From positions 62,001 to 126,000 of the forward strand of contig QJPP01001753.1 of the NCBI GenBank assembly GCA_003996215.1: DNA of 64,000 nt, given 5' to 3'. Shown piece after piece: positions 37,105-50,139 of this stretch (its first letter is position 1; each line of letters starts with the position of its first letter). The notes beneath the pieces are model-generated. The model ran no database searches and was not told the origin of the DNA. It saw only the letters and a list, made by a program, of their open reading frames with translations. The stretch comes from Jaltomata sinuosa. Taxonomy: Eukaryota; Streptophyta; Magnoliopsida; Solanales; Solanaceae. The position numbers and the translations under genes are program-made.

Positions 37105-39861
37105 TGTCACGCCCCGAGACTACATCCTGGATGTAACACGGTGCTTAGGGCCACAAGTGACCCTAAGCTAACCCATGGCATGGCATAATTCATGAGCAAC
37201 TGTATAGTAACATATAAACTGGAAAACATTATGCGGAAGCTGAAATATGTACTGATCTCTTGAAGAGTACTGTAAGAAAATGAACTTGAATAAACTGAAA
37301 TACATATTTATTTGAAAACTGATACAACTAACTAACTAACTGTCTGTGAAGCCTCTACTTACATTCAACTACAGTTAGCCAGGACATGACCCCCAACTAT
37401 CTTTAATCAATGTATAACAACAGAAATAACTGTAATAACTACTAAATGATTGGAGTTCCTGGTAAAAGGAGAATGCATTCCCTGCTGATTGGAAGCTGCG
37501 ATTTGTCTAATCATGATCCTGGGAGCTAGCAATAAAACCAGCATCATCAAAAGGATACAGCACAAGAAAGTATGCGATCAGTACTTTGAATGTACTAAGC
37601 TTGTGAGATAATGCACTAACTTTGAAATCATGAGAAATACATGTATACTGAAAGCATGGGTGAAAACTGGACTAAGTATAGATATCTGAAGATGAACAAG
37701 TCAAACTATAAAACATAAACTTTCTTATTGAAGAAAATGTAAATCATGTTTCTGAACTGTAACTATGAGATCATGATGTTTAAAGATAAGTAAAACTGTT
37801 ACTTGGGGATCCATGGGCTAAAAAGATGAATGATGTTTGCAAGTCATGAAATAGTGCAACTGAGCTGAAAACCATGAGTCATGCCAAAAGTAAATCCCTA
37901 GGGGAGTTTCTTCTACTGAGCATGCTGAAAATACTGATATACTGTACTGAATGTAGGCTGAAAAATATAAGCTGATGCAATGACCAAGTATATATATAAA
38001 CATGCCACTATATAATACTGAACTGAACTGAATAACTGAATACAAGGTCATGCAATAATGAATATGAATTGTGGGAGCTACTATTAACTGACATACGCCA
38101 AGCTGAGCTAACTATGGGGCCAACCTGTAACCTTGGATGGAAGGGTGTTCATACCTTGCCAAGGGTACAAGCAAATCTGACGTGGATCCATTAAATTGAT
38201 GTCCACAAAGGACAAGGGTGCCAAGCCTAATCTGACAGCTGAACCCTTTGTTACCTACGGTTGCGCCATAGTTCTAGGACTTAGGGACTTCTACTAAAGG
38301 TCTCAGCCTAACTTGACAGCTGATCCTTCATCCCTTCATCCGCTCGGTCCTAAGCCTACTCCCAACTGAATGTAAAGGAATGAATGCAACTGAAGTACTG
38401 GATAGCTCAAATTCTGATAACATCTGATAATGAAACATAATTCTAAGACTGAAGCATTCTATTTTTCTGAAAAGCTGTAGGCTGAAAACTTACTGATTTC
38501 ATGCTTTAAAACTGAGTGCTAGCATATTAGGCTAAATTCTGAAGAAATTAACTCATGTGAAAATACTACAATTTCATGCTAAGTTCTTGAAAAAAAAGCT
38601 AATTCATGCAGAAGATACTGTAAATCCAGGCTAAGTCTGTTTCCTCTAAATTTTAGGGATTTTAAGAAAATATATGTAAAACTTCATGCAATATCACTTA
38701 AACATTTACGGGAAACATATAGTATATAAGGAATTCAATTCTGTAAAAACAAGCATAGTTGGGTAAAATCATGCTAGAATTTGCTTCCTCTAATATCTAA
38801 GGTTTGAAACCTAATTGCAGGAATTCATGTAAAAATCATCCTAACAAGGATAGTAGTCATGTAGAATCATCAATAGAACGAATTCATACTAAAATACTTG
38901 TTTGGGTAAGAACCCTAGAATCATAACTTGTAAAAATCATACTGAAATCTAAAACTTTGGGCATGAGGGTGAAAGGAAACCCTCATTGAAATCCCACATA
39001 CCTGTTTAATGGAGAATCTTGAATGGAAATGGAGGATTCAATCTTGAGGATGAACCCTAGGTCTATAGCTTGAAAGAGAGCGTTCTTTTCTTTTCTTGAA
39101 ACTTGAATTGATGGAATGAGGAGAGGAAAGACTAAGTACGGATAAAACCTCTCCAAATAGGCCTAAAATGACTTAGTTTAGAAATAAAAAGCAAGGTGGG
39201 AAAAGTTTAAAATACCCCTGAGAAAACTAAGTAAAACTGCTGAAAAAAACTCGTCGTCGCATTCCACGGACATGAACCATGGCCCGTGGAATGAACCACG
39301 GTCCGTGGATGGAAGTTATGGTTCTCAAACTACTTTTCAGGCTTCTGGACTGTTTCCACGAGTTGGTTTCACGACCCATGGATAATTCCAAGACCCGTAG
39401 AACCCCCTCGTGGTTTTCAGGTGAAAAATCAATTTGCAGGACTTATTTCCACGAGTACAAACCTCGGTCCGTGGTTTGATCCACGAGTCGTCGATTCCTC
39501 TCGTGGTTTCTGTCTGTCATTTTGACAAACAGACACATTTTAGTAAAACATTGATAACTCTTTATTCCTGACTCCTATTAATGCGTGGTTTATGGCATTG
39601 GAAAGAAGATTAAAAGACCTTTAATTTGGTGGGTACTAGGACTCCTATCTCTTTATATTCTAGGAGTTATGATCATTTGAAGTTTACCCTAGTTTAGTCT
39701 TACATGAAAACTTATTTGGTTGGGGTGCTTTCAACTTTACTTGCTGATAGGAGTTTCTTATAAACATGATTCGCATCCAAAGCACTCACCACACTAGGGA
39801 AATGATCATTACACTCATGGAAATGGTTCAGGTCTTAACTTAGAATTTTTGGGGTGTTACA
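37105..39861 (-). repeat. Element G 3' LTR
   Basis: Plus-strand start TGTCACGCCCCGAGACTACA, end GGGGTGTTACA. Length 2757. Related to F LTR at its start (GTAACACGGTGCTTAGGGCC compared with GTAACACGATACTTAGAGCC) but much diverged inside. No gene recognised within it. Confidence 0.8.
39255..39515. repeat. CCACGG/CCGTGG dyad array in G 3' LTR
   Basis: Repeated ATTCCACGG, CCCGTGGAATG, CCACGGTCCGTGGA and related palindromic motifs, in the same relative place as the array of element F. Confidence 0.8.
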
Positions 39862-41659
39862 ATATCTCCCCCCTGGGATCATTCGTCCTCGAATGAAGAC
39901 TAACTAGGCTGAGGTTATGGGGAAAAGGCTAGAATCCCACCGACTGAGTTCTAAAAGTTGGAGTACTGACATGGTAACTAATTTCTAATTGAAACATGAA
40001 CTGAGCTGGATTCATGAGGCATGCATCCATATTGAGAGCATAAAACATTGATATGGAATGAAACTGAATATCCAATATGATAACTGGTTTGGAGTGAGAG
40101 TAGGGACTTAGCTAAAACTCATAAAGAATGAATGCATTCTTAGAAATAGTAGTTAGCTGAAAGGAACATAAATCTGAGAGGAGTAACTATACAAGAAAAC
40201 TATTCTCTTCTAGACAGAACTTACTACCATGGACTGAACTGAACGTAGGGCCTTCTGGCCTTAAGAATGATTACTGGCAGGTCTGGACTGATCTGATATG
40301 AGGAGTCTAGTATCTTGCTAGTTGAAGCTACTAGACATATAGTATTAGCACCCTGGGCAAGTAGTAAGAACAAGACTATTCCCCCCTTAAATAATACGGT
40401 TGACAACTTTTAAGCTTAGGAACACCCTTTTTAACTACACCAGCTTCTCTGAATACCACACTGACCATTTGCAACTAAAATTCTCATCAACTCACATGTA
40501 GATGCTAAGGTCTGAGTGTCTCACATTCTAGACATATGAAGCATGGTTAGAGTAAGAAAATCATAAGCACGAACTGTTCAAGAGATCTGGTCTGAGCATA
40601 TACATGATATAGCATGATTAAATTAGCCATTAAGGCATATTTTGAGGACTGAACTGAGTACATAGAACTGAGTGTACTGTGAGACATGAGTTTACATATA
40701 TCATGAGTCTCATGGCATAAAGCTGGATTCATAGAAGCATAGAGTAAGGCTGAAATCATTGTCTCGAGAAATTTCTGTTTGTTTTAGGAGTTGAGCATGA
40801 ACGTGAATCTTTATGGAGTGCATGAACTTAGCCATGAGTATGACACAAATAAGTCTGAGTACAGTGTCATCTTGACTGAAGTACTAGGAAATCCACTAGA
40901 ATAAGAGTGGGTCGATATCCCATCATATCCCTTCATAGAATTCTATACTAGTTGAGTCGCAAGACTCGACTTGGTTCTTCCTTCTATCATCTCCCCCTTA
41001 GCTCAAACGTCACCCCTATAAGCCTGTGGATCTCTCTCCTAGCTAGGCCATAATCAATTAACTCATATAAGGTCATAGCATTATTGTACTCTTGCATGCT
41101 AAACCCTCCTTGATAGGCTATAATTGATGATGCTAAGCCTTTTCTAGGCTATAATTGATGATGCTAAGCCTTTTCTAGGCCTTTTTCTGAGGCATCTCAT
41201 AGCTTTTTCTTTACCCTTAAGGCTATCACTAGAAGACTCATACTCCTATTGGCACACCTAACCACTCCTTCTAACACTTAGCAATCTAACATTTGCTTCT
41301 TCATCTACTAACATCACATTTCTAAGTTTAAATCCACCCAAATCAACTGAACTATAAACCACACTAAGGGACTTCAACATTGTCTATCTATAATCTCTTG
41401 AATTTGTCTGTAAGAACACCATCCAATATACATCTAGCCTTCTCCATAAATAACAACCCAAGAATTCTAAACTAGTCACACATAGCACCATGGAATCTTG
41501 GAATATAATGCAACAATATACTACCCTGGTTACACATCTACCTTTCTACAATTCAAGATCTTCTTCACCTAGTTCTGGGGTTATTCTGCTACTTATGGCT
41601 CATAACAGCTCAATTCGCACTATATCTTGAGTGATTATACTACCCAAGTGCTTAGGGAA
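39862..41659 (-). other. Element G internal DNA, left part, non-coding
   Basis: Starts with the purine tract (minus strand CCCAGGGGGGAGATAT, 39862-39877). The next 200 bases resemble the leader next to F's purine tract. No reading frame longer than 70 codons and none recognised. A perfect 31-bp direct duplication lies at 41115-41176. Ends at the C target site (gggaa). Confidence 0.7.
41115..41176. repeat. 31-bp perfect tandem duplication
   Basis: Two identical copies of a 31-base unit starting AGGCTATAATTGATGATGCT at 41115 and 41146, followed by the start of a third. Confidence 0.95.
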
Positions 41660-42720
41660 TGTCACGACCCAATTTCTCGGTCATGATGGCACATACAACC
41701 CCCAGTAGGCGAACCAATCCCCGTAGCCCAAAACAGTTAGTAATGGGATACTATCTAACTAATAAGTGGAAGAATAGTATAAATAGCGGAAGCAAAGGAA
41801 CAAGATGAATAATAAGCAACAGGAGTATATATATATATATATATACATACGTGGAAGGTAAACAAAACCCCAAAACCTACTATCATAGTATAGAGCCAGA
41901 ACCTACATCAGTGGAGTACAAACGATCCAAAATAATACATACAGATATCTCCGAATGGTAATAGAGTACAGAATAAAAAAAGATAAACTAAAGCTAAGCT
42001 CCGGTCGCCAAGAGCTCACCCTCAATCTGAGATATCCAAAAGCTCCTCGCACGAGTCTCTAACGAGCTAACAGCAATGGCCCACACTAGGATCTGCGCCA
42101 AAAGATGCAGAGTGTAGTATGAGCACCAATTGCAAAGCAACCGGTACCCAATAGGTATCATAGGCCGACTGGGCACATATAAGATAAACGAGCAGCAATA
42201 AGCAGAGAAGAAGTAAGTAGTCACAGAGAACAATGAATAAGCACATGGAAGCTAGCATGGAAGGAATACAACAAGACAACACACATGGCTAGCTACTAGA
42301 ATACATATCACAGGTGAAAGAAAGAAACACATACCCAGGATCCTCGCAACAACAAGTATATAAAGAGAGATTCAGAGAGAAGGCGGTATACCGGTAACCT
42401 CAGTGAATAGAGAAGGAGAAGAAGAACGACACTAATCATGCTCGAATACAAGATGCAATAAACCTAATTAGGCATACTAGTCTCAAGTAAAGAATTTAAC
42501 AACTTGAAACCCAAGTACAACCTTAACAATAACCAATCTCAAAAGAAACCACAATAGGAACAAATACCGCAAAATAGTAACAATAAGTCTAACTGCAGTC
42601 CCACGGGCGCCCATACACCAAAGGAACACAAGCAAGTGAAGACAAACCCTCTGGCATCCCATACTACCAGAGCGTACACTCAGCAAACAACAAACAAGGG
42701 TGGAACCTCACACAAATGAA

Positions 42721-42748
42721 TGATATGATATGATATGATATGATATGC
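42721..42748. repeat. (TGATA)n microsatellite, C 3' LTR
   Basis: Five perfect TGATA units and a partial one; the sister LTR has the same at 58201-58228. Confidence 0.95.
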
Positions 42749-44426
42749 CAAACTAAGTGTAACAACAGTGTCGTATGTTACCCCCTCTTGGGCCCCAAAG
42801 GTCCAATAAAGGTGGGATCCATGGAAGAAATTCTCTCGAGTACCTCTACTCCGCCGTACACCCCTCCCTCCGGTCACCTTTTTTTCCCGTAGCACTTGTT
42901 TCAGAATGACAGGGTGCATGGAGGTCTACTCGTAGACCACATACTACACTCAAACCTCAAAATGTCAGTCTGGAGTGCCACCGGATCCAAACTAGTAGTC
43001 AAATGCTCAAAATACATGCCTGAATTCTATCTAGGTCTAAATTAATGAAATAAGTCTCATAAACCCCCTTTCAAGAGTGCCTGGGCATATCCGGGTCTAA
43101 AACCATAGTAAAACAAGTCTGATGCTCGGCCTTACCGAGTCTAAAATCATTTCTTATCAATAACACAGTCAGTTTAGCACCTTGGTCTAACCGAGTCTAA
43201 TATGAACAGGAAAACTGTGACAACTCTCTCTTTTAACTTTTCTTACTCCAAGAAGATCCATTAAGGTAATACCCAACCATTTCATAATCAATTTTACCAA
43301 AAACAGGCCCCACGGGCCATGCAAGATTTAGAAATCATCAAAAGTAGGCCGGAAGCCAAAACTGTAGTAAAGTCATGAAGAAATCCTTTTATATGCATGA
43401 TAATGGCATGCTCAATCACAAATAGTAGCCCAATGGCTCACAATCAACTTATCGGCCCTGCACAGGCTCCAATCATTCTACAACACAGATAACCAACTCA
43501 ATAACAATAATAACGATGTATGGGACTGAGGAACATTCCCAATATCCCACCATCTATGTTCCATAGTCAATATAAGGCCACACAGGACCGCAAGGGTGAT
43601 AATGGCTTATAAAACAAATACTATAAACATCGGAGGAAGGAAATGAATCGGACATGAAGAAGCGGTCAAGGTCTGTGGTACCAAGCTAGTAAACCAACCC
43701 AAGGATGCCTATTAACATAATTTTATCCTATATATGCGGAGTCTAGGGAGTTTAGACAGTAACCTACCTGTCGTCCGATGACAAGCTGAAGGAACGACGA
43801 TATCCAAGGCTGAACCGCTTCGAGAAGCCTCGAATAATAATCAAACTATCAAAAACATAAATAACACATTAAAACAAGACTAACGACACCCATATTGCTA
43901 TACTAATAGTCGGGCCATAATTTTGGTTAAAAGCCGTGCTCGAAGGGCCCACAACCCGAAACCAAAAATGAAAAGGAGCACTATGAACACAACCACGCCA
44001 AGAAGACATGCTCCAAAATTGAGCAATTTTGGCCAAGGGAAAGGCTCCAAAACAGCCCGCTCAAGAGAGGGCTTAAAGATGAAAACTGGAGAACAAAATT
44101 GGAAATTTAGGAAAGAAAGCTTACCACAACGAGATAAATTACGCCAAGGAGGTGAATTGAAAGAGACCAAGACCATGCAATCACAATAGGATAAGAATCT
44201 ACCAGGATTTCCAAGCTTTGAGAATTTACCAACAATGGTGGTTTTGAGCAAAAAGGAGATGAGTATGCTTTGGGAAGAGACTTACCAACTATCGAGGGTG
44301 CAGGGATTATCGATGAAGAAATGATTTCTCAATTCCAAGAACTAATTTAGAACAATTTGGTAGAGTGTTTTTATGTTTGGAGTTGGGAGAAGTGAAGGGA
44401 AATGGCTGGAAAAATGAAAAACCACA

Positions 44427-44435
44427 AATATATAC
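44427..44435 (-). promoter_or_regulatory. Likely TATA box, C 3' LTR
   Basis: Minus strand GTATATATTTG about 12 bases downstream of the CpG-rich array. The same sequence is at 59887-59895 in the 5' LTR. Confidence 0.55.
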
Positions 44436-44446
44436 TGCTGGAAAAT

Positions 44447-44530
44447 TGGCCAGCGCCAACGGCGCTCAAGGCTGGCAGGCGCTGAGGCGCAATCGCGCTG
44501 GCCTAGGCGCGATTGCGCTGAAGGCCATAC
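44447..44530. repeat. CpG-rich array in C 3' LTR U3
   Basis: GGCCAGCGCCAACGGCGCT, GGCGCAATCGCGCTGGCC and GGCGCGATTGCGCTGAAGG follow one another. One about 20-bp unit more than in the sister array at 59907-59970. Confidence 0.85.
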
Positions 44531-45201
44531 CTGCAACAAAAATCTACAACTTTTGGAAACTCTATGGGGAATTCCGGGCACAATTAGAAACCGATACTCA
44601 AAAACCAATAATACTAATAGAGTGGAAATGACATTTTGGACTAAACAGAATCGACAAATCTTTCATACGAGGTCGTTTCGGAGAAATGTTGACCCAAGTC
44701 AACACTAACCAATAAGCGACCAAACACTTGAAATAAGCTCGGCTTACCCGGGACACGGACCAACCATCTACCTAACCCAAACTCAACATTGCAGAGCTGA
44801 TGGAATCGTCGGATTTTGAATCTGATGCTCCGATCATCAAAAGCTGACCAAAGTTACAATTTCAATTCCAAATGTCCTGAAAACAGAAAAAACTAACACA
44901 AAACCCACACCGTAAGTTCTAAGTCCTGAACTAAAGGTCCAACTAGACCAAACTCAACATTCTGAAGCTAATGAAACTATCAGAATTCAATTTCGAGAAC
45001 ATTAGCTAAGAATGTTGACTAAAGTCAACGAATTTCTAAGTTAAAGCTCTAAAATGGGCAAACGACCATAACAACCAAACGAATAACCAGGGCACCGGAC
45101 CACCGGTCCCAGCAAGCCATAAATGACTTGGGATCACTACAGGAAAGCTCTAACAGTATAAATAAAGCAAAAATGTGAAGATGACCGGAGGGGTCATCAC
45201 A

Positions 45202-48200
45202 ATATCCATTACCAAAAACACTTTCATCCTCGAAAGTCAAGAAGATAAGAGGTACCTGAAGGCTCAAACTGCTGAAGATACTGGGCCCGCATATCTCTCT
45301 CGATCTCCCAAGTAGACTTCTCAAGCAAACGATGCCTCCACTAAACTTTCACCATCGATATCTCCCTAGATCTCAACCTCCTAACATCTCTGGCCAATAT
45401 ATCATCTGGCTCCTCAACAAAGTACAAGCCCTCATCCAACTGAACTGACTCCCAATACAACACATGAGACTCATCTGGGACATACCGGCGCAACATCGAA
45501 ACATGAAATACAGGATGTATAGCTGAAACCATCAGAGGCAAGGCTAACTAGTAGGGAACACTACCAAACCTCTGGAGAATCTCAAATGGCCTAATGTACC
45601 TGGGGCTAAGCTTGCCCCGCCGACCGAATCTCAACACGCCCTTCATGGGCGATACTCAAAGGAATACCAAGTCACCAACCCTGAACTCCAAGGCACGAAG
45701 TCTATAAGCAGCGTAGCTCTTCTGCCTACTCTGAGCTACTCAAAGTCTATCCTGAATCACACGAACTCGGTCTAAGGAATCTCGAAGTAAATCTGTACTA
45801 TATGGCCTATACTACAAACCATTCAACCAACCACCTAGCAATTTGCAACGTATACCATACAACGCCTCAAAAGATTCCATGCCAATGCTAGAATAAAAGC
45901 TATTATTATAAGCAAACTTGGCCAAAGGCACAAACTGATCCCACGAACCCCCAAAGTCAAGAACAAAGGCTCGAAGCATGTCCTCCAGGACCTGAATAGT
46001 CCTCTCGGGTTGGCCATCTGTCTGAGGGTGGAATACAATACTAAGTTGAATCTTTGTACCCAAATCTCACTAACTAGCCCTTTAGAACTGAGATTGAACT
46101 GAGTGACACAGTCTGAAAGGATAGAAGATGGGACCTTGTGCAACCGAACAATCTCACAAAGGTAAATCTGAGCTAACCTCTATGCACCATAAGAAGTCAG
46201 AACCGGCAAGAGGTGTGGCTGACTTAGTCAGCCTATCAACAATCACCCAGATGGAATCAAACCCTCGAGAAGTAAGAGGCAAACCAGCTACAAAGCCCAT
46301 AGTTACCCCTTCCCACTTCCACTCAGGAATGGGAAGTTGCTGCATCAAACTACCCAGTCTCATGTGCTTAATTTTAACCTGCTGACAGTTCAAGCACCGA
46401 GATACGAACTCTGCTATGTCCTGCTTCATACCAGTCCACCAGTAAAGCTGCCTCAAATCTCTATACATTTTCACTATGCTAGATTGAATGGAGTACCTAC
46501 AATAATGCAACTCACAAAGTATTAACAGAATCAAATCCCCAACTCTCGAAACACAAAGATGATTGTCAAACTTTAGAATACCATAAAAACCCAAAGTAGC
46601 CCGGCGGGCCTCACCCTGAACTACCTGATCATGAAGGTCACACAATCTCTGATACTCAAACTGTCAGCTCTGAATCTAATCAACTAGAGTAGAACAAACC
46701 TCAATACTGCCAAGAACTCTGCTAAGATCTGACAAGTGAAGCCTAACCAAAAGGTTAGCCAAGGACTGGATGTCCAAGGCCATTGATCGCTCAGAAACTG
46801 AAAGTGAAGCTAGGCTACCCATACTTACCGTCTTCTAACTCAAGGCATCCGCTACCATGTTTGCCTTGCCCGGATGATATAGAATGGTAAAATCATAGTC
46901 CTTTAGTAGCTCAATCCATCTCCTCTGCCTTGAGTTCAGCTCTCACTGACTCGTAATGTACTGAAGACTATGGTGATCAGTGAATATCTCACAATGAACT
47001 CCATATAAGTAGTGCCTCTAGATCTTGAGTGTGAAGACTACCGCCACCAACTCCAAGTCATGAGTAGAGTAGTTGCACTCGTGAACCTTCAATTGCCTTG
47101 ACGCATATGCTATCACTCGACCATGTTGCATTAACACACAACCAAGATCCACCCCAAAAGAATCATAATACACAGAGAAACTCTGACCCTCAACCGGCAA
47201 AGTCAATACTGGAGCTGAAGTCAACAAGGCCTTAAGCCTCTAAAAGCTATCCTCGCACTGCTCCAGCCACTGAAATGGAATATCCTTCCTCGTCAGCATA
47301 GTCAAGGGTGTTGCTATGGAAGAAAATCCCTTAATGAACCGCCTATAGTACCCGGCTAACCCAACAAAGCTGCGGACCTCGGTAGCAGTAGTAGGTCTAG
47401 GCCAATCACGCACCACTGAAATCTTACCCGGATCAACCCTAATCCCATCCTTAGACACCATGTGTCCTAGGAAAGCAACTAACTCAAGCCAAAACTCGCA
47501 CTTTGAGAACTTGGCATAAAGTCGATGATCTCTCAAAGTCTGGAGTATAATCCTCAAGTGCTGCTCATGATCCTCTCTACTCCGCGAGTATATCAAGATT
47601 TTGTCTATGAAAACGATCACAAATGAGTCTAAATATGGGCTAAGCACCCTGTGCATCAAGTCCATTAAAGTTGCAGGGGCATTGGTCAACTCGAAAGACA
47701 TCACCAGAAACTCATAATGTCCATAATGTGTCCTGAATGCTGTCTTAGGGATTTCCTCCACCCTAATCCTCAACTGGTGGTAGCCCGACCTCAAATCAAT
47801 CTTTGAAAACACGGCTGAACCCTGAAGCTGATCAAACAAGTCATCAATTCGCGGCATTGGATACCTATTCTTCACTGTCACCTTATTCAACTGTCGATAA
47901 TCAATACACATCTGCCTCAATCCACCTTTCTTCTTTACACACAAAATAGGAGCACCCCAAGGAGATAAACTCGACCTAATGAACCCCTTAGCTAACAAAT
48001 CTCAGAGCTGCTCCTTAAGCTCCCTCAACTCAGCTGGATCCATACGGTAAGGAGAAATAAAAATGGTTCTTGTAACCGGCTCTAACTCAATGGAAAAGTC
48101 TATATCTCTCTTAGGTGGAAGGCCTGGCAAGTCAGTAGGGGACATAACTAGGAAGTCTCTAACAACAGGGACAGACTCAGAAGATGAAGGGTCAGCACTA

Positions 48201-48664
48201 GCATCTCGAACATATACTAGATAAGCTAAAAACCCACGGAAAATCAACTTACTAGCTCGAAGACAAGAGATTATCCCAGACGGTGCGTGGCTAACTGAAC
48301 CCTGCCACACAACCAGGGATACACCAGGCACGGCTATGGTAATGGTCTTGGCATAACAATCCAAAACTGCACAGTGAGGGGATAAGCAGTCCATGCCTAG
48401 TATCACATCAAAATTTAGCATGTCAAGTATCATCAAATCACCCCAAGTCTCCAAATCACCAACAGATATCATACAAGATCTAACAATCTGATCAACTACT
48501 AAAGAAGCTCCTACTGGGGTCAAAACTGAAATAGACACGGATAATGGCTCACTATCCAACTCCAAACAAAGCACAAAATAGGTAGATACATATGAACATG
48601 TAGATCCAGGATCAAATAAAGCCATAGTAAACTGACGCCACACAGAAATTGTACCTATAATCAC
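45202..48664 (-). pseudogene. Element C pol: PR-RT-RNase H-integrase-chromodomain
   Basis: Protease with LFDPGSTCSYVSTYF and DMLNFDVILGMD in a 220-codon frame running into the RT entry (48664-48002). RT in a 252-codon frame (47998-47240): MCIDYRQLNKVTVKNRYPMP, FSKIDLRSGYHQLRI, and VIVFIDKILIYS, where the second catalytic Asp is Lys (codon about 47600-47602). RNase H has VYYDSFG for YCDAS (47227-47018) and degenerate remains to about 46820. Integrase zinc finger HYCRYSIQ..CLNC (second His is Gln) and core with VTMGFVAGLP, where the first Asp is Gly, then IVDRLTKSA (46645-46154) and FHPQTDGQPERTIQVLEDML (46063-45812). Chromodomain RRLRSREISMVKV, TAG at 45341-45343, WRHR. Inactive. Confidence 0.9.
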
Positions 48665-48836
48665 AGCATCCGAGGCCTCTGCCTTTGGTCTCCCAGGGAC
48701 TGCATAAAACTATCGACGACCTTTACCTGCCCGACTGCTATCCCTACCACCTGCCCTGCCATGCAGGGCACTACCCCTAGCCTGACCACCACCCTCTCTA
48801 ACTGGAGGCTGAACTGCTCACAAAGGCTCAGCCAGC
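48661..48836 (-). pseudogene. Element C gag C-terminus left of D
   Basis: The basic Gly/Arg-rich tail of gag leading into the protease (FYAVPGRPKAEASDAVI region). It is continuous across element D with 55619-56934 once the ccagc target copy is removed from view. Confidence 0.75.
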
Positions 48837-49767
48837 TGATAACGCTCAAACTACACCTCAAATTAAGAAGCGTAAGCGGTCGTCTGTCAAATATAGAACC
48901 CAACAGAGGTTGGGGTCGATCCCACAGGGAATAAGGTGAAAGTTAAGTCTTTAGTGAATTAGATGACTAATGGTCGATAGTTTCCGGTAAATAAAGGGGG
49001 GTTTTGTGTGAACAATGTGTAAACAAAACGAACAATAATGTATGAGTGAAAATCAATATGAGAGATAACTAGGGAAGTGTTCACCATGGCGTTGTAACAA
49101 TCGATTCTAGGGTTAACAGGGTTCTTGCTATCTGCATGTCACGATGTGATTGAACTAATGCTATCATCTAAACGTTTCTCAACCAAATAGATGAATTTAC
49201 TTTTCAATTCTCTCGAACTTGAAAAGGTATGCTTTTATATTTCAATCCTAAACATCAAGTAGATTAATCTAGTTACAACATTAATCATAAGACGAGAGTT
49301 AGTAGTCTCGAATCCTCGTCGTTAATCAAGTTTCCCAATTTTAATCTCTTTACTCAAGCAAATTTAAACCTAGGCATGCTCTAATGTTTGCAACCACTAG
49401 AAAACATTAAATAATGAATGATTAACAACGTGACAACATATATATTGAACCCGTCGCTACCCGGAATCTATAATGCTACTTTTGCCATGGCTCCGACAAC
49501 CCTAGTTGTGGGAGTTTTAGTTAATCATGCTAGAAGAAGAAGAGAAGAAAGTCATATTCATAATAGAGAGAAAAGATTCTTACAATATAATGAAAACAAG
49601 CTTCAATTCTCCAAGAACAAGAAACCAAGATCCCAAGAACAATCAAGAACACGAATTCAAGAAGTAGAAAACGTGTTTCTTGCTCTCCAAGTCGACTAAA
49701 TCTCTCCTAAAACTATTGGGAGAACTATTGTAAAAAGCTTGACAAATAAACTAAACCTAACATAGGG

Positions 49768-49776
49768 TATTTATAT
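49768..49776 (-). promoter_or_regulatory. Likely TATA box, D 3' LTR
   Basis: Minus strand ATATAAATA about 55-60 bases downstream of the dyad array. Confidence 0.6.
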
Positions 49777-49832
49777 GAGTCTAGGAAACAAAGTCCCAAA
49801 AACGTTAGGATTCCGCGTAGCTGACTGCCTAG

Positions 49833-49985
49833 GTGTGACGGCCAGGCCGACGGACCGTCACTGGCTTGACGGACCATCGCCGGGACCGTCACCACTAGGC
49901 AGTGGGCTGCCTCCACTTGACGGTCACTGTGATGGACCGTCACATGTGTGACGGACCGTCACTCAGGCCGTCACTCTTATCCAGA
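49833..49985. repeat. GTGACGG..CCGTCAC dyad array, D 3' LTR
   Basis: About ten copies of TGACGG or its complement CCGTCA, several paired into near-palindromes such as GTGACGGACCGTCAC, in 150 bases. Lies in U3 upstream of the TATA box. Confidence 0.85.
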
Positions 49986-50139
49986 ATGTCTTTTTGCTCG
50001 TATTTCCTTCCGTTTCCGTGTTTGTCTCCCTTTCCTGAAAACATACCATAAAACATCAAAAACGACGACGGTTGCTTGAAAACGTACGATTGTTCTTAGT
50101 TTAGAGACTTTGAAAGTGTCGTAGAATGGCGGCACATCA

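Larger units (their letters stand above)
41660..45201 (-). repeat. Element C 3' LTR
   Basis: Plus-strand start TGTCACGACCCAATTTCTCG, end GGGTCATCACA. Includes an (AT)n run at about 41826-41846, a (TGATA)5 run at 42721-42746 and the U3 array at 44447-44530. Near-identical blocks with the 5' LTR throughout. Overlapping small open frames (41994-42282) occur in both LTRs only because the LTRs are copies. Confidence 0.9.
48837..50139 (-). repeat. Element D 3' LTR
   Basis: Plus-strand start TGATAACGCTCAAACTAC, end GGCGGCACATCA. Long blocks (for example 49425-49740) are almost identical to the 5' LTR, while the first 150 bases differ at several positions. The open frame 49418-49699 is shared by both LTRs (truncated in one) and is not gene-like. 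Confidence 0.9.

Noticed and set aside
41994..42282. Overlapping minus-strand frames found in both LTRs of C (also 57475-57792)
   Set aside because: Shared only because the LTRs are copies; Cys/Leu-rich, no known family, and frame differs slightly between copies.
49418..49699. 93-codon plus-strand frame in D LTR (also 54897-55085)
   Set aside because: Antisense to the direction of the element, cut by a stop in the sister LTR.
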